Counted from the stretch's first letter, positions 16,695 through 27,403 are shown. The stretch: DNA of 64,000 nt from Saccharothrix algeriensis (GCF_016907655.1 NZ_JAFBCL010000001.1:4188001-4252000); one strand, 5' to 3'. Made by a program: numbers and translations. Notes: a model not told the origin generated them from the letters alone.

Positions 16695-17416
16695 TCTTCG
16701 CGGACGCGTTCGCCTGGCTGCTGGACCCGGCGAACTGGAGCGGGCCCAACTCGATCCCGGTGCGGGTGGGCACGCACCTGCTGTACTGCCTGGGCGCGGT
16801 GCTCGGCGCGAGCGCCGTGGCCGTGCCGCTGGGGCTCTACGTCGGGCACACCGGCCGCGGCGGCCTGCTGCTGGTGGGCGTGGGCAACGCGCTGCGCGCG
16901 CTGCCCACGCTCGGGCTGGTGACGCTCCTGTACCTGGTGATGAGCGGCGTGCCGGCGGTGGGCGTGCTGATCTCGCTGGTGGTGCTGGCGGTGCCGCCCG
17001 TCCTGGCCGGGACGTACGCGGGCGTGCAGGGGGTCGACCGCGGCGTGGTGGACGCCGCCCGCGGCATGGGCATGACCGGCGCGCAGCGGCTGTGGCGGGT
17101 GGAGCTGCCCAACGCGCTGCCGCTGGTGGTGGGCGGGCTGCGCAACGCGGCGCTCCAGGTGGTCGCGACGGCGTCGGTCGCCGCGTACGTCGGCGTCGAG
17201 ACCCTGGGCCGCCCGCTGCTGGACGGCCTGCGCGTGCTGGACTACGGGCAGTTCGTCGGCGGCGCGGTGCTGATCGCGCTGCTGGCGGTGGTGGTCGACG
17301 GCGTCCTCGCGGTGGCGGGGAGGCTCGTCGTGCCGAGAGGTCTGCGGCTGTCCGCACAGCCCCGGCGGCGCGCCAAGCCCGCCGAAGCGCTCGAAGTGGG
17401 AGGAAGCACGGCATGA
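16691..17416 (+). CDS. Osmoprotectant-type ABC importer permease 2
   Basis: The 241-aa membrane protein resembles its partner, with coupling loop RGVVDAARGMGMTGAQRLWRVELPNALP and the NALRALPTLGLVTLLY motif of OpuCD-type permeases. The GTG start overlaps the upstream stop as GTGA. The C-terminal 25 residues are basic and likely cytoplasmic. Confidence 0.88.
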   Translation: MIFADAFAWLLDPANWSGPNSIPVRVGTHLLYCLGAVLGASAVAVPLGLYVGHTGRGGLLLVGVGNALRALPTLGLVTLLYLVMSGVPAVGVLISLVVLAVPPVLAGTYAGVQGVDRGVVDAARGMGMTGAQRLWRVELPNALPLVVGGLRNAALQVVATASVAAYVGVETLGRPLLDGLRVLDYGQFVGGAVLIALLAVVVDGVLAVAGRLVVPRGLRLSAQPRRRAKPAEALEVGGSTA

Positions 17417-18297
17417 AGCGCACGTTGACCGTCATCGTCGCGGCGGCGGCCCTGGTCGTCTCCGCTTGCGGGTCCAAGGAGGACCTGAGCGGGAGCGGCC
17501 AGGACGGCGCCGCGGGTGAGGTCGTGGTCGGTTCGGCCGACTTCACCGAGAACAAGATCCTGGCGGAGGTCTACGCCGGCGCGCTGAGGGCGACCGGGGC
17601 GAAGGTGACCGTGAAATCCGGCATCGGCGCCCGCGAGCTGGTGGTCAAGGCGCTGCAGGACAAGTCGCTCGGCGTGGTGCCGGAGTACACCGGCAACCTG
17701 CTGAACTACTTCGACAAGGCCAACACCACGACCGGGTCCGAGGAGGTCTACGCGGCGCTCAAGGCCAAGACCCCGGCCGGGCTGGAGGTCCTGGACAAGG
17801 CCGCGGCCGAGGACAAGGACGTGCTGGTGGTCACCAGGGCCACGGCCGACTCGGGCGTGCGGTCCATCGCCGACCTGGGCTCCGGCAAGTACGTGCTCGG
17901 CGCCGCCGGCGAGTGGGCGCAGCGCTGGCAGGCCAAGGTGGCCGAGCTGTACGGGGTGGAGTTCAAGGAGATCAAGACCACCGACGCGGGCGGCCCGGTC
18001 ACGGTGGACGCCCTGAAGAACGGCGCCGCGCAGGTGGTCAACCTCTACACGACCTCCGCCGACATCAAGGCCAACGACTTCGTGGAGCTGGCCGACCCGA
18101 AGAACATGTACCCGGCGCAGAACATCGTGCCGCTGCTGCGGTCGGACGCGGTGGACGCCAGGGGCAGGGAGGCGCTGGACAAGGTCTCCGCGGCGCTGAC
18201 CACGCAGAACCTGGCCGACCTGGTCAAGCGGGTGGACGTGGACAAGCAGACCGTCGCGAACGTGGCGGCCGACTTCCTCGGGACCGTGCAGCTCTGA
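17413..18297 (+). CDS. Osmoprotectant-type ABC importer, substrate-binding lipoprotein
   Basis: The 294-aa protein begins with a lipoprotein signal (MKRTLTVIVAAAALVVSAC, Cys at residue 19 as acylation site), so it is anchored on the outer face of the membrane. The mature part has the GSADFTENKILAEVYAGAL start and VKALQDKSLGVVPEYTGNLLNYF segment of OpuCC/ProX-like type 2 binding proteins. It delivers the osmolyte to the two permeases. The start overlaps the preceding stop by ATGA, completing a tightly coupled four-gene operon. Confidence 0.92.
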   Translation: MKRTLTVIVAAAALVVSACGSKEDLSGSGQDGAAGEVVVGSADFTENKILAEVYAGALRATGAKVTVKSGIGARELVVKALQDKSLGVVPEYTGNLLNYFDKANTTTGSEEVYAALKAKTPAGLEVLDKAAAEDKDVLVVTRATADSGVRSIADLGSGKYVLGAAGEWAQRWQAKVAELYGVEFKEIKTTDAGGPVTVDALKNGAAQVVNLYTTSADIKANDFVELADPKNMYPAQNIVPLLRSDAVDARGREALDKVSAALTTQNLADLVKRVDVDKQTVANVAADFLGTVQL

Positions 18298-18309
18298 CCC
18301 GCGCGGGGG

Positions 18310-19113
18310 TCACCTCCCCGCGGGCCGGTCGCGGTGGCCGCCGATGCGCTCCGTCAGCGCGTCGGCGGCCTTCCGCGCCTCCAGGGCCAGTTCCGGCCAC
18401 TCCTGCCCGCACCCCTCGTCGCACACGTGCCGGAAGGTCACCGTGACGGCGGCGATCGGCCGCCCCCCGTGGTCGAACACCGGCGCCGCGACCGACGCGA
18501 ACCCGGCGGTGACGTACCCGTCCTCCACCGCCCAGCCGCGCCGCCGCTCGACGGCCAGCAGGCGGCGCAGCGCGGGCAGGTCGCGCGGGCCGCGGCCGGT
18601 GCGGTCCACGAAGCCCGCCACCCCCGGGAACAGGGCCCTGACCTGCGCGCCCGGCAGGTGGGCGAGCATCGCCCGACCGGACGCGGTCAGGTGCGCGGGC
18701 AACCGCACGCCCACGTCGGACACGATGGTGGACGGCTGCCGGGGCTGCTCCCGCGCCAGGTAGAGCGCTTCCGCGCCGTGCAGCACGCCCAGGTGCGCGG
18801 GCCGGCCGGTGGCGTCCACCAGCCGCCGCAGCAGGGGGCGCGCCAGGCGCTCCAGCGGGTCGTGGCGCAGGTAGGCCGAGCCCAGCTCGAACGCGGCCAC
18901 GCCCAGCCCGTAGCGCCGCTCCTCGGGGAAGTGCGTCGCGAAGCCGGCCTCCGCCAGCTCGGCCAGCAGGTGGTAGGTCGTCGACCGGGGCAGGCCCAGC
19001 TCCCGGGCCACCGCCGCCGCCGACACCGGGCCGGGCCGGGTGGCCAGCAGGCGCAGCACCGCCAGCCCCCGGCGCAACGCCGGCACGTCGCTGCTGGAAC
19101 CCACGCGGGCCAT
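18310..19113 (-). CDS. IclR-family transcriptional regulator, probable hut regulator
   Basis: The 267-aa protein has an N-terminal winged helix-turn-helix (PVSAAAVARELGLPRSTTYHLLAELAEAG, about residues 27-55) and an IclR effector domain with HLTASGRAMLAHLP and DGYVTAGFASVAAPVFD. The C-terminal HVCDEGCGQEWP segment with two Cys is unusual. It is divergent from the histidine utilisation operon across 258 bp that contain a perfect 34-bp palindrome, so control of that operon, by histidine or urocanate, is the simplest inference. Stop lies 12 nt after the convergent importer gene. Confidence 0.88.
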   Translation of the reverse strand: MARVGSSSDVPALRRGLAVLRLLATRPGPVSAAAVARELGLPRSTTYHLLAELAEAGFATHFPEERRYGLGVAAFELGSAYLRHDPLERLARPLLRRLVDATGRPAHLGVLHGAEALYLAREQPRQPSTIVSDVGVRLPAHLTASGRAMLAHLPGAQVRALFPGVAGFVDRTGRGPRDLPALRRLLAVERRRGWAVEDGYVTAGFASVAAPVFDHGGRPIAAVTVTFRHVCDEGCGQEWPELALEARKAADALTERIGGHRDRPAGR

Positions 19114-19292
19114 TGTCGGCAGACCGGGGCGGCGGCGCACCGGAGGGGTGCGACGACCGGCTCCGGGGGCTTCGCCGCCGAGCCGGTCACCCCGTTGCCG
19201 GAGCGCGCCGCGACGTTGACCGGCGCCGCCGCACCCCGCCCAGGACGTGGTGCGGGAGCGCCCGCTGCGCGGGGAGCCCGGCGCGGGCCGGA

Positions 19293-19326
19293 CCGGAGAC
19301 CGTCTGGGATCCCAGACGGTCTCCGG
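19293..19326. promoter_or_regulatory. Perfect 34-bp palindrome upstream of hutH, candidate operator
   Basis: The sequence is a gapless dyad: half site CCGGAGACCGTCTGGGA (19293-19309) followed immediately by its reverse complement. It lies 45 bp upstream of the hutH ATG and 180 bp from the IclR start. As neither flanking gene ends here, a terminator role is unlikely. An operator for the divergent IclR protein is the best inference. Confidence 0.6.
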
Positions 19327-19371
19327 CCCCGCCGGGTCGTGCGGACCCGGCCGCCGCGCTGTGATGTGCAC

Positions 19372-20877
19372 ATGCAGCAACCCGTGCAGCTGGGTCCGGA
19401 ACCCCTGACCCGCGAGGACGTCCACGCGGTCGCCCGCGGCGGCGCTCCGGTGGAGATCTCGGAGGCGGCGCGCGCGGCGGTCGAGGCCGCCCGCGCGCAC
19501 GTCGAGCGCCTGGCCACGGCCGAGACGCCCACCTACGGCGTGTCGACGGGGTTCGGCGCGCTGGCGGTGCGCCACATCCCGCCGGACCGCCGGGCGGCCC
19601 TGCAGCAGTCCCTGGTCCGCTCGCACGCCGCCGGCTCCGGGCCGGAGGTGGAGCGGGAGGTCGTCCGCGCCCTGGTCCTGCTCCGGCTGAAGACGCTGGC
19701 GAGCGGGCGCACCGGGGTCCGGCTGGAGACCGCCGAGGCGATGGCCGCGATGCTCAACGCCGGCATCACGCCCGTCGTGCACGAGTTCGGCTCGCTGGGC
19801 TGCTCGGGCGACCTCGCCCCGCTGTCGGCCGCCGCGCTCGCGCTGACCGGCGAGGGCAGCGTCCGCGACGCGCGCGGCGACCTCGTGCCGGCGGGCGACG
19901 CCCTGCGGGCCGCCGGCATCGAGCCCGTCCGGCTGGCCGAGAAGGAGGGCCTGGCGCTGATCAACGGCACCGACGGGATGCTCGGGATGCTGGTGCTGGC
20001 CCTGGCCGACCTCGACCGGCTGCTGGACGTGGCCGACCTGACCGCCGCGATGAGCGTGGAGGCCCTGCTGGGCACCGACCGCGTCTTCGCCGCCGACCTG
20101 CACGCCCTGCGCCCGCACCCCGGGCAGGGCCGCAGCGCCCGGCGGATGGCCGCGCTGCTGGCCGGCTCGGGGATCGTGGCCAGCCACCGCGGCCCGGACT
20201 GCACCCGCGTGCAGGACGCCTACTCGCTGCGCTGCTCGCCGCAGGTGCACGGCGCGGCCCGCGACACGGTCGACCACGCCGCCGCGGTCGCCGACCGCGA
20301 GCTGGCCGCCGCCATCGACAACCCGGTGGTGCTGGCGGACGGCCGCGTCGAGTCCAACGGCAACTTCCACGGCGCGCCGATCGCCTACGTGCTGGACTTC
20401 CTGGCCATCCCGGTGGCGGACGTGGCGAGCATCGCCGAGCGCCGCACCGACCGGATGCTGGACGTGAACCGCTCGCACGGCCTGCCGCCGTTCCTGGCCG
20501 ACGACCCCGGCGTGGACTCCGGTCACATGATCGCCCAGTACACGCAGGCGGCGATCGTCAGCGAGCTCAAGCGGCTGGCCGTGCCCGCCTCCGTCGACTC
20601 GATCCCGAGCAGCGCCATGCAGGAGGACCACGTCTCGATGGGCTGGTCCGCCGCGCGCAAGCTGCGCAGGGCCGTGGACGGGCTGCGGACCGTCCTGGCC
20701 GTCGAACTGCTCACCGCCGCCCGCGCGCTGGACCTGCGGGCGCCCCTGAAGCCGGCGCCGGCGACCGCGGCGGCCGTGGCGAAGCTGCGCGCGAGCGTCC
20801 CGGGCCCCGGGCCCGACCGCCACCTGGCCCCCGAGATCGCCGCCGCCGAAGACCTCATCCGAAGTGGAGCCCTGTGA
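19372..20877 (+). CDS. hutH: Histidine ammonia-lyase
   Basis: The 501-aa protein eliminates ammonia from L-histidine to give urocanate, the first step of histidine catabolism. It has [12 protein letters not shown] near the N-terminus with the catalytic Tyr, and the MIO cofactor-forming triad Ala-Ser-Gly is represented in the segment [13 protein letters not shown], where Cys-Ser-Gly replaces the usual Ala-Ser-Gly. Downstream [16 protein letters not shown] and [13 protein letters not shown] are family hallmarks. The ATG at 19372 has no clear ribosome site; the in-frame GTG at 19366 is an alternative. It heads a five-gene operon with overlapping genes. Confidence 0.95.
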   Translation: MQQPVQLGPEPLTREDVHAVARGGAPVEISEAARAAVEAARAHVERLATAETPTYGVSTGFGALAVRHIPPDRRAALQQSLVRSHAAGSGPEVEREVVRALVLLRLKTLASGRTGVRLETAEAMAAMLNAGITPVVHEFGSLGCSGDLAPLSAAALALTGEGSVRDARGDLVPAGDALRAAGIEPVRLAEKEGLALINGTDGMLGMLVLALADLDRLLDVADLTAAMSVEALLGTDRVFAADLHALRPHPGQGRSARRMAALLAGSGIVASHRGPDCTRVQDAYSLRCSPQVHGAARDTVDHAAAVADRELAAAIDNPVVLADGRVESNGNFHGAPIAYVLDFLAIPVADVASIAERRTDRMLDVNRSHGLPPFLADDPGVDSGHMIAQYTQAAIVSELKRLAVPASVDSIPSSAMQEDHVSMGWSAARKLRRAVDGLRTVLAVELLTAARALDLRAPLKPAPATAAAVAKLRASVPGPGPDRHLAPEIAAAEDLIRSGAL

Positions 20878-22520
20878 TGGTGCGAGCAGCCCGAGGCACC
20901 GACCTGACCGCCCGCAGCTGGCCGACCGAGGCCGCCCTGCGGATGTTCCACAACAACCTGGACCCCGAGGTCGCCGAGCGGCCCGAGGACCTGGTCGTCT
21001 ACGGCGGCACCGGCAAGGCCGCGCGGGACTGGCCGAGTTTCCACGCGATCAGCCGCGAGCTGGCCGAGCTGGCCGACGACGAGACCCTGCTCGTGCAGTC
21101 CGGCCGCCCGGTGGGCGTGCTGCGCACCCACGAGTGGGCGCCGCGCGTGCTGATCGCCAACTCCAACCTGGTGCCCGACTGGGCGGACTGGCCGGAGTTC
21201 CGCCGGCTGGAGGCCGCCGGGCTGACCATGTACGGCCAGATGACGGCCGGGTCCTGGATCTACATCGGCACCCAGGGCATCCTCCAGGGCACCTACGAGA
21301 CGTTCGCCGCGGTGGCGCGCAAGCGGTTCGGCGGCACCCTGAAGGGCACGCTGACGGTCACCGCCGGCCTGGGCGGCATGGGCGGCGCGCAGCCGCTGGC
21401 CGTCACCATGAACGAGGGCGTGGCGCTGTGCGTCGAGGTCGACCCGGCGCGCGCCCGCCGCCGCGTGGAGACCCGCTACCTGGACGAGATCGCCGACGAC
21501 CTCGACGACGCCGTGGCCCGCGTGCTGCGGGCCAAGCGGGAGGGGCGCGCGCTGTCGGTCGGGCTCATCGGCAACGCCGCCGAGGTGCTGCCCGAGCTGC
21601 TGCGCCGGGAGGTGCCGGTGGACGTCGTCACCGACCAGACCTCCGCCCACGACCCGCTGGCCTACCTGCCCAAGGGCGTCGCGCTGGAGGACTGGCCGGA
21701 CTACGCGGGCAGCAAGCCCGACGAGTTCACCGACCGGGCCCGCGAGTCGATGGCCGACCACGTGGCGGCGATGGTCGGGTTCCTGGACCGGGGCGCCGAG
21801 GTGTTCGACTACGGCAACTCCCTGCGGGGCGAGGCCCGGCTCGGCGGCTGCGACCGGGCGTTCGACTTCCCCGGCTTCGTCCCGGCCTACATCCGCCCGC
21901 TGTTCTGCGAGGGCAAGGGCCCGTTCCGCTGGGCCGCGCTGTCCGGCGACCCGGCCGACATCGCCGCGACCGACCGGGCCATCCTGGAGCTGTTCCCCGA
22001 GGACGAGCAGCTCGCCCGGTGGATCCGGCTGGCCGGCGAGCGCGTGGAGTTCCAGGGGCTGCCCGCCCGGATCTGCTGGCTGGGCTACGGCGAGCGCCAC
22101 CGCGCGGGCCTGCGGTTCAACGAGATGGTGGCCAGTGGCGAGCTGTCCGCGCCGGTCGTCATCGGCCGCGACCACCTCGACTGCGGCTCCGTCGCCTCCC
22201 CCTACCGGGAGACCGAGGCCATGGCGGACGGCTCGGACGCGATCGCGGACTGGCCGCTGCTCAACGCCCTGGTCAACACCGCCTCCGGCGCGACGTGGGT
22301 GTCCATCCACCACGGCGGCGGCGTGGGCATCGGGCGGTCGGTCCACGCCGGCCAGGTCACCGTCGCCGACGGCACCGAGCTGGCCGCCCGCAAGATCGAG
22401 CGGGTGCTGACCAACGACCCCGGCATGGGCGTGATCCGGCACGTCGACGCCGGGTACCCCGAGGCGGGCGAGGTGGCGGCGGCCAAGGGCGTCCGCATCC
22501 CGATGGCGCGCCATGACTGA
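20877..22520 (+). CDS. hutU: Urocanate hydratase
   Basis: The 547-aa protein converts urocanate to 4-imidazolone-5-propanoate using tightly bound NAD. It matches the family over its full length: [36 protein letters not shown], the NAD-contacting [14 protein letters not shown], the catalytic-site [10 protein letters not shown] and [18 protein letters not shown], and ending with [17 protein letters not shown]. The ATG at 20877 shares one base with the hutH stop (TGATG), indicating coupled translation. Confidence 0.97.
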   Translation: MVRAARGTDLTARSWPTEAALRMFHNNLDPEVAERPEDLVVYGGTGKAARDWPSFHAISRELAELADDETLLVQSGRPVGVLRTHEWAPRVLIANSNLVPDWADWPEFRRLEAAGLTMYGQMTAGSWIYIGTQGILQGTYETFAAVARKRFGGTLKGTLTVTAGLGGMGGAQPLAVTMNEGVALCVEVDPARARRRVETRYLDEIADDLDDAVARVLRAKREGRALSVGLIGNAAEVLPELLRREVPVDVVTDQTSAHDPLAYLPKGVALEDWPDYAGSKPDEFTDRARESMADHVAAMVGFLDRGAEVFDYGNSLRGEARLGGCDRAFDFPGFVPAYIRPLFCEGKGPFRWAALSGDPADIAATDRAILELFPEDEQLARWIRLAGERVEFQGLPARICWLGYGERHRAGLRFNEMVASGELSAPVVIGRDHLDCGSVASPYRETEAMADGSDAIADWPLLNALVNTASGATWVSIHHGGGVGIGRSVHAGQVTVADGTELAARKIERVLTNDPGMGVIRHVDAGYPEAGEVAAAKGVRIPMARHD

Positions 22521-23688
22521 CCTCGCGGACATCGCCGACGTCGGCCGGGACGCGCGGCGCGGCGGCTACTCCCGGCACGGGTTCGACCGGGCCGAGCTGG
22601 AGCTGCGCGAGTGGTTCGGGCAGGAGGCGGCCCGGCGCGGGCTCGACGTCCGGACCGACCGCAACGGCAACCTGTGGGCGTGGTGGGGCGAGCCGGGGCC
22701 GGGCGCCGTGGTCACCGGCAGCCACCTGGACTCCGTGCCGGGCGGCGGCGCGTTCGACGGCCCGCTGGGCGTGGTGTCGGCGCTGCGGGCGGTGGACGTG
22801 CTGCGGGCCAAGGGGTTCCGCCCGTCCCGGCCGCTGGCGGTCGTGGTGTTCGTGGAGGAGGAGGGCGGCCGGTTCGGCGTGGCCTGCCTGGGCTCCCGGC
22901 TGATGACCGGCGCCATCCCGGCCGAGGCCGCGTGCCGGCTGACCGACCCGGACGGCGTCACGTTCGCCGAGGCGGCGCGCCGCGCCGGGGTCGACCCGGG
23001 GCGGATGGGCCGGGACGACGACGCGCTCGCGACCGTCGGCCGGTTCGTGGAGCTGCACGTGGAGCAGGGCAGGGGCCTGGCCGTGCCGGTGGGGCTGGCC
23101 AGTTCCATCCTCGCGCACGGGCGGTGGCGCTTCACCTTCACCGGCGAGGGCAACCACGCCGGCGCGACCCTGATCGAGGACCGGCGCGACCCCATGCTGC
23201 CCGCCTCGCGGCTGGTGCTGGCCGCGCGCGAGGCCGCCACCGGCGGCGCGCGGGCGACGGTGGGCCGCCTCGTCCCCAACCCCGGCGGCACCAACGTCAT
23301 CGCGTCGTCGGTGGACGTGTGGCTGGACGCGCGGGCCGCGGACGACCGCCGCACCCGCGAGGTGGTCGACCGGATCACCGCGGCGGCCCGGTCGGCGGCG
23401 GCGGACGAGGGCTGCGAGGTGCGCGTCACCGAGGAGTCCTACGGCGACACCGTGCACTTCGACACCGGGCTCGCGGCCGAGGTCTCGGCGGCGCTCGGCG
23501 GCGTCCCGGCGCTGCCCACCGGGGCGGGGCACGACGCGGGCGTCCTGGCGGCGCACGTGCCGACCGCGATGCTGTTCGTGCGCAACCCGACCGGGGTCAG
23601 CCACGCCCCCGAGGAGTTCGCCGAGGCGGAGGACTGCGCGGCGGGCGTGGTGGCGCTGGCGACGACCCTGGAGCACCTGGCCCGATGA
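22513..23688 (+). CDS. M20-family amidohydrolase in the hut operon, probable N-formylglutamate deformylase
   Basis: The 391-aa protein belongs to the allantoate amidohydrolase/N-carbamoylase branch of M20 metallopeptidases. Metal ligands are visible: [19 protein letters not shown], the EEE of [18 protein letters not shown], and VELHVEQG. The dimerisation lid contains the substrate-binding GNHAGAT and NPGGTNVIA motifs. It lies between hutU and hutF with overlaps of 8 and 4 nt. HutF makes N-formylglutamate, which then needs a deformylase, and no hutG is present, so this enzyme probably does that step. This substrate is inferred from context; carbamoyl or allantoate hydrolysis cannot be excluded from sequence alone. 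Confidence 0.8.
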   Translation: MTDLADIADVGRDARRGGYSRHGFDRAELELREWFGQEAARRGLDVRTDRNGNLWAWWGEPGPGAVVTGSHLDSVPGGGAFDGPLGVVSALRAVDVLRAKGFRPSRPLAVVVFVEEEGGRFGVACLGSRLMTGAIPAEAACRLTDPDGVTFAEAARRAGVDPGRMGRDDDALATVGRFVELHVEQGRGLAVPVGLASSILAHGRWRFTFTGEGNHAGATLIEDRRDPMLPASRLVLAAREAATGGARATVGRLVPNPGGTNVIASSVDVWLDARAADDRRTREVVDRITAAARSAAADEGCEVRVTEESYGDTVHFDTGLAAEVSAALGGVPALPTGAGHDAGVLAAHVPTAMLFVRNPTGVSHAPEEFAEAEDCAAGVVALATTLEHLAR

Positions 23689-24950
23689 AGAGCTTCTGGT
23701 GCGAGCGGGCGTGGCTGCCGGACGGGGTCGCGTCGCGCGTGCTGGTGCGGACCGACGGCGGGCGCATCGTCGAAGTGTCCACTGTGGACACGGTCCCGCT
23801 GGGCTGCGAACGCTTGTACGGCATGGTGTTCCCGGGGTTCGCCAACGCCCACTCGCACGCCTTCCACCGCGCCCTGCGCGGTCGGACGCACTCCGGCGGC
23901 GGCACGTTCTGGACGTGGCGCGAGCGGATGTACGCGCTGGCCGGCAGCCTGACGCCGGAGGGCTACCGGCGGCTGGCCACGGCCGTCTACGCGGAGATGG
24001 CCGTGGCCGGGGTGACGGCGGTGGGCGAGTTCCACTACCTCCACGACGGCGGCAACGAGATGGGCGAGGCGCTGCGGCAGGCCGCCGCCGACGCCGGCAT
24101 CCGGCTGACCCTGCTGGACGCCTGCTACCTGGCGGGCGGCATCGGGGAGCCGGTGACCGGTGTGCAGGAGCGCTTCTCCGACGGCACCGGCGAGCGGTGG
24201 GCCGAGCGGGTCGCCGGGCTGCGCGAGGACGCCACGACGCGGGTCGGCGCGGCGATCCACTCGGTGCGCGCCGTGCCCCGCGACGCGCTGCCGCTGGTGG
24301 CGGGCGCGTTCCCCGACCGGCCGCTGCACGTCCACCTGTCGGAGCAGCCGGCCGAGAACGAAGCCTGCCTGGCGGCCTACGGCCGGACGCCGACCGAACT
24401 GCTGCACGAGGCGGGCGCGCTGACGCCGCGCACCACCGCCGTCCACGCCACCCACCTGTCCACATCGGACATCGCCCTGCTGGGCGGCACGGCCACCGGG
24501 GCCTGCTTCTGCCCCACCACCGAAGCCGACCTGGCCGACGGCATCGGGCCGGCGCGGGAGCTGAAGGACGCCGGCAGCCCGCTGTCGCTGGGCAGCGACC
24601 AGCACGCCGTGGTCGACCCGCTGCTGGAAGCGCGCGGCCTGGAGCACGGCGAGCGCCTGCGCACCGGCCGCCGCGGCAGGTTCGCCCCGGCCGAGCTGGT
24701 GGCCGCGCTGACCAACCACGCCGCGATCGGGTGGCCGGAGGCCGGGCGCGTCGAACCCGGCGCGCCGGCGGACCTCGTGGCCGTCGGCACGGGCTCGGTG
24801 CGCACCGCCGGTTCGAGCGCCGAGCAGGTCGTGCTCACCGCGACCGCGTCCGACGTCACGGCGGTCGTGGTGGGCGGGAAGGTCGTGGCGCGCGACGGCG
24901 TGCACGCCACCCTGGGAGACGTCGGCGAGCTGCTGAAGGCGGTCCTGTGA
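23685..24950 (+). CDS. hutF: Formimidoylglutamate deiminase
   Basis: The 421-aa amidohydrolase-superfamily enzyme turns N-formimino-L-glutamate into N-formyl-L-glutamate and ammonia. Zinc ligands and catalytic residues are visible in [37 protein letters not shown] and [12 protein letters not shown]. The [10 protein letters not shown] segment near residue 75 is characteristic of HutF. It starts with ATGA overlapping the stop of the M20 gene. Presence of HutF rather than HutG-type direct hydrolysis means the five-step histidine route via formylglutamate is used. Confidence 0.95.
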   Translation: MKSFWCERAWLPDGVASRVLVRTDGGRIVEVSTVDTVPLGCERLYGMVFPGFANAHSHAFHRALRGRTHSGGGTFWTWRERMYALAGSLTPEGYRRLATAVYAEMAVAGVTAVGEFHYLHDGGNEMGEALRQAAADAGIRLTLLDACYLAGGIGEPVTGVQERFSDGTGERWAERVAGLREDATTRVGAAIHSVRAVPRDALPLVAGAFPDRPLHVHLSEQPAENEACLAAYGRTPTELLHEAGALTPRTTAVHATHLSTSDIALLGGTATGACFCPTTEADLADGIGPARELKDAGSPLSLGSDQHAVVDPLLEARGLEHGERLRTGRRGRFAPAELVAALTNHAAIGWPEAGRVEPGAPADLVAVGTGSVRTAGSSAEQVVLTATASDVTAVVVGGKVVARDGVHATLGDVGELLKAVL

Positions 24951-26092
24951 GCACCCTGATCACGAACATCGGCGAACTGACCACCAACGACGCCGACCTG
25001 GGCCGCCGCGCCGACGCCGCCCTCGTGCTCGACGGCGACCGCGTGGCCTGGGTCGGCGACGCCGCGTCCGCCCCGGCCGCCGACGAGCGCTTCGACGCGG
25101 CGGGCCGGGCCGTCCTGCCCGGTTGGGTGGACAGCCACACGCACCTCGTGTTCGCCGGCGACCGCACCGCCGAGTTCGAGGCCCGCATGGCCGGCAAGCC
25201 CTACACCGCGGGCGGGATCGCCCGCACGGTCGACGCGACCCGCGCCGCGACCGACGAGGAGCTGGCGGCGACGATCCGCCGGCACGTGGCGGAGGCGGTC
25301 GCGCAGGGCACCACGTGCGTCGAGACCAAGACCGGCTACGGCCTGACGACGGCCGACGAGCTGCGCTCGGCCCGCATCGCGGCCGAGCACGCCGACGAGG
25401 CCACCTTCCTGGGCGCCCACCTCGTGCCGCCCGGGTCGACCGCCGACGACTACGTCGCCCTGGTGTGCGGCGGGATGCTCGACGCGGTGGCGCCGCACGT
25501 GCGCTGGGCGGACGTGTTCTGCGAGCGCGGCGCGTTCGACGCCGACCAGTCCCGCGCCGTGCTGGAAGCCGCCGCCGCCAGGGGGCTGGGCCTGCGCGTG
25601 CACGGCAACCAGCTCGGCGAGGGCCCCGGCGTGCGGCTGGCGGTCGAGCTGGGCGCGGCGAGCGTCGACCACTGCACCCACCTGTCGCGCGCCGACGTCG
25701 ACGCCCTGGCCGGCTCGGCCACGGTGGCCACCCTGCTCCCGGCCTGCGACCTGTCCACCCGCCAGCCCCTGCCGCCCGCGCGGGAGCTGCTGGACGCCGG
25801 CGCGACGGTCGCGCTGGCCAGCAACTGCAACCCGGGCAGCTCGTACACCACGTCGATGGCCTACTGCGTCGCCACGGCCGTGCTCCAGCTGCGCCTGACC
25901 GTCGAGGAAGCCGTCCACGCGGCCACGAAGGCGGGTGCGCTCGCGCTGGGCCGCGACGACGTCGGCCACCTCGCGGTCGGCGCGCGGGCGGACGTGCACG
26001 TGCTCGACGCGCCCGGCGCCACCCACCTCGCCTACCGGCCGGGCGTGCCGCTGACCCACGCGGTGTGGCGCAAGGGGCGACGGGTCCGGTAG
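24947..26092 (+). CDS. hutI: Imidazolonepropionase
   Basis: The 381-aa amidohydrolase opens the imidazolone ring to give N-formimino-L-glutamate. It carries the metal-binding [16 protein letters not shown], the substrate loop [44 protein letters not shown] and [14 protein letters not shown], all typical of HutI. The GTG start overlaps the hutF stop as GTGA, making it the last gene of the operon. Biochemically it acts between HutU and HutF although it comes last in gene order. Confidence 0.96.
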   Translation: MSTLITNIGELTTNDADLGRRADAALVLDGDRVAWVGDAASAPAADERFDAAGRAVLPGWVDSHTHLVFAGDRTAEFEARMAGKPYTAGGIARTVDATRAATDEELAATIRRHVAEAVAQGTTCVETKTGYGLTTADELRSARIAAEHADEATFLGAHLVPPGSTADDYVALVCGGMLDAVAPHVRWADVFCERGAFDADQSRAVLEAAAARGLGLRVHGNQLGEGPGVRLAVELGAASVDHCTHLSRADVDALAGSATVATLLPACDLSTRQPLPPARELLDAGATVALASNCNPGSSYTTSMAYCVATAVLQLRLTVEEAVHAATKAGALALGRDDVGHLAVGARADVHVLDAPGATHLAYRPGVPLTHAVWRKGRRVR

Positions 26093-26107
26093 CCCGCTGT
26101 CGCGCTC

Positions 26108-27403
26108 TCACCGCCGTTGCCGCTCCGCGGGGGAGGGGTCGGGCAGGTGCGCCCGGTCGGGGAGCAGGAGCGGCGTGGCGAGCAGGAGCACGCCGGAGGC
26201 GGTGATCGCGGCGAGCGGGCTGGTGAGCGTCGCGAGGACGCCCCAGACCGCCGTGAGGGCCGCCTGCGCGAGCTTGCTGCCGGTGCTCCACGCGACGAGG
26301 ACCTGCGCGGTGCGGTCGGCGGGGGTCCGTTGCAGGCGCACGGTCGCGTGGACGGGGTTGAAGACGCCCATGCAGGTGATCAGCAGGAACTCGACGACGA
26401 TGACCGTGAGGAGCCCGGAGACGCCCGGGTGGGCGAAGGCCAGGCCGAGCGGGAACAGCGACCGCAGCCGGCCGGAGACGACCATGACCCGGTGCCGGCC
26501 GTGGCGGGCGACGAGGCGCGGCGACAGGCGGGCGCCGAGGAGGCCGCCGACGGCGGGCAGGCCGAAGGCGAGGCCGTAGTGCCAGGCCGGGAAGTGGTAC
26601 CGGTCCAGCAGGAGGACCGCCAGGAGCGGGACGGTGGCCGTGATCAGGCCGCTCACCAGCGCGGAGTTGGCGAACAGGCGTCGCAGGACGGGGTCGTGGA
26701 GGATGCACCGCCAACCGGTGGTCAGGCCGGCTCTGCGGAACCGGGGGGTCGGCGGGGCGGCGCCGCAGAACCGCCCGCCCGTCGGGGCGGCGCCGCGGCG
26801 TCGGCCGGCCGGGTCGCGGGGCGTCGCGACGTCGCTCCCGCGGATGCGCCGGACCAGGAGCGCGGACAGCAGGTGGCCGAGGGCGTCCGCGGCGACGGTG
26901 ACGACCGGGCCGAGCAGCCCGACGAGCGCGCCGCCGAGGGGCGGGCCCGCCGCGGTCGCCGCCCACGCCGTGGCCTCGAACCGGCCGTTCGCGTCGAGGA
27001 GGCGCTCGCCGCGCACGAGGTGCTTGAGGTACGCGCCGGACGCTGCGGCGTGGGCGATGCCCGCGGTGGCGGTGACGACGGAGGTCACCAGCAACTGGGC
27101 GTAGGTCAGCAGGCCCAGCAGGTGCGCGACCGGGACGCCGGCCAGCGCGACGAAGCGGACCAGGTCCGCCCCGACCAGCACCGGGCGCTTGGCCCGGTGC
27201 TCGACCCACGGCCCCAGCGGGATCGCGACGACCGCCGCGACGGCGAGGCCGGCGGACCCCAGGAGGGAGACGGCGAAGGCGGGCGAGCGCAGCACCTGCA
27301 CCGCGATCAGCGGGAACGCCCCGAAGGCGAGCCACGTGCCGCAGGTGCTCACGGCGTAGGCCGACCACAGCCGGCCGAAGCCGGCCTCCGACTCGCTGCG
27401 CAC
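26108..27403 (-). CDS. MFS transporter (12-TM exporter-like)
   Basis: The 431-aa protein has about 12 hydrophobic spans and the loose layout of MFS exporters such as the enterobactin exporter-like group: GFGRLWSAYAVSTCGTWLAFGAFPLIAV at the start and a central cytoplasmic loop of Arg/Pro/Gly-rich sequence around residues 185-220. Substrate is unknown. I chose GTG at 27403 because GGAGGAG precedes it at about 5 nt; the frame is open for another 23 codons upstream. The divergent LysR gene 122 bp away is the likely regulator. Confidence 0.8.
   Translation of the reverse strand: MRSESEAGFGRLWSAYAVSTCGTWLAFGAFPLIAVQVLRSPAFAVSLLGSAGLAVAAVVAIPLGPWVEHRAKRPVLVGADLVRFVALAGVPVAHLLGLLTYAQLLVTSVVTATAGIAHAAASGAYLKHLVRGERLLDANGRFEATAWAATAAGPPLGGALVGLLGPVVTVAADALGHLLSALLVRRIRGSDVATPRDPAGRRRGAAPTGGRFCGAAPPTPRFRRAGLTTGWRCILHDPVLRRLFANSALVSGLITATVPLLAVLLLDRYHFPAWHYGLAFGLPAVGGLLGARLSPRLVARHGRHRVMVVSGRLRSLFPLGLAFAHPGVSGLLTVIVVEFLLITCMGVFNPVHATVRLQRTPADRTAQVLVAWSTGSKLAQAALTAVWGVLATLTSPLAAITASGVLLLATPLLLPDRAHLPDPSPAERQRR

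Noticed and set aside
22357..24465. 702-codon minus-strand frame opposite hutU, M20 and hutF
   Set aside because: Antisense to three well-supported overlapping hut genes; low-complexity composition.
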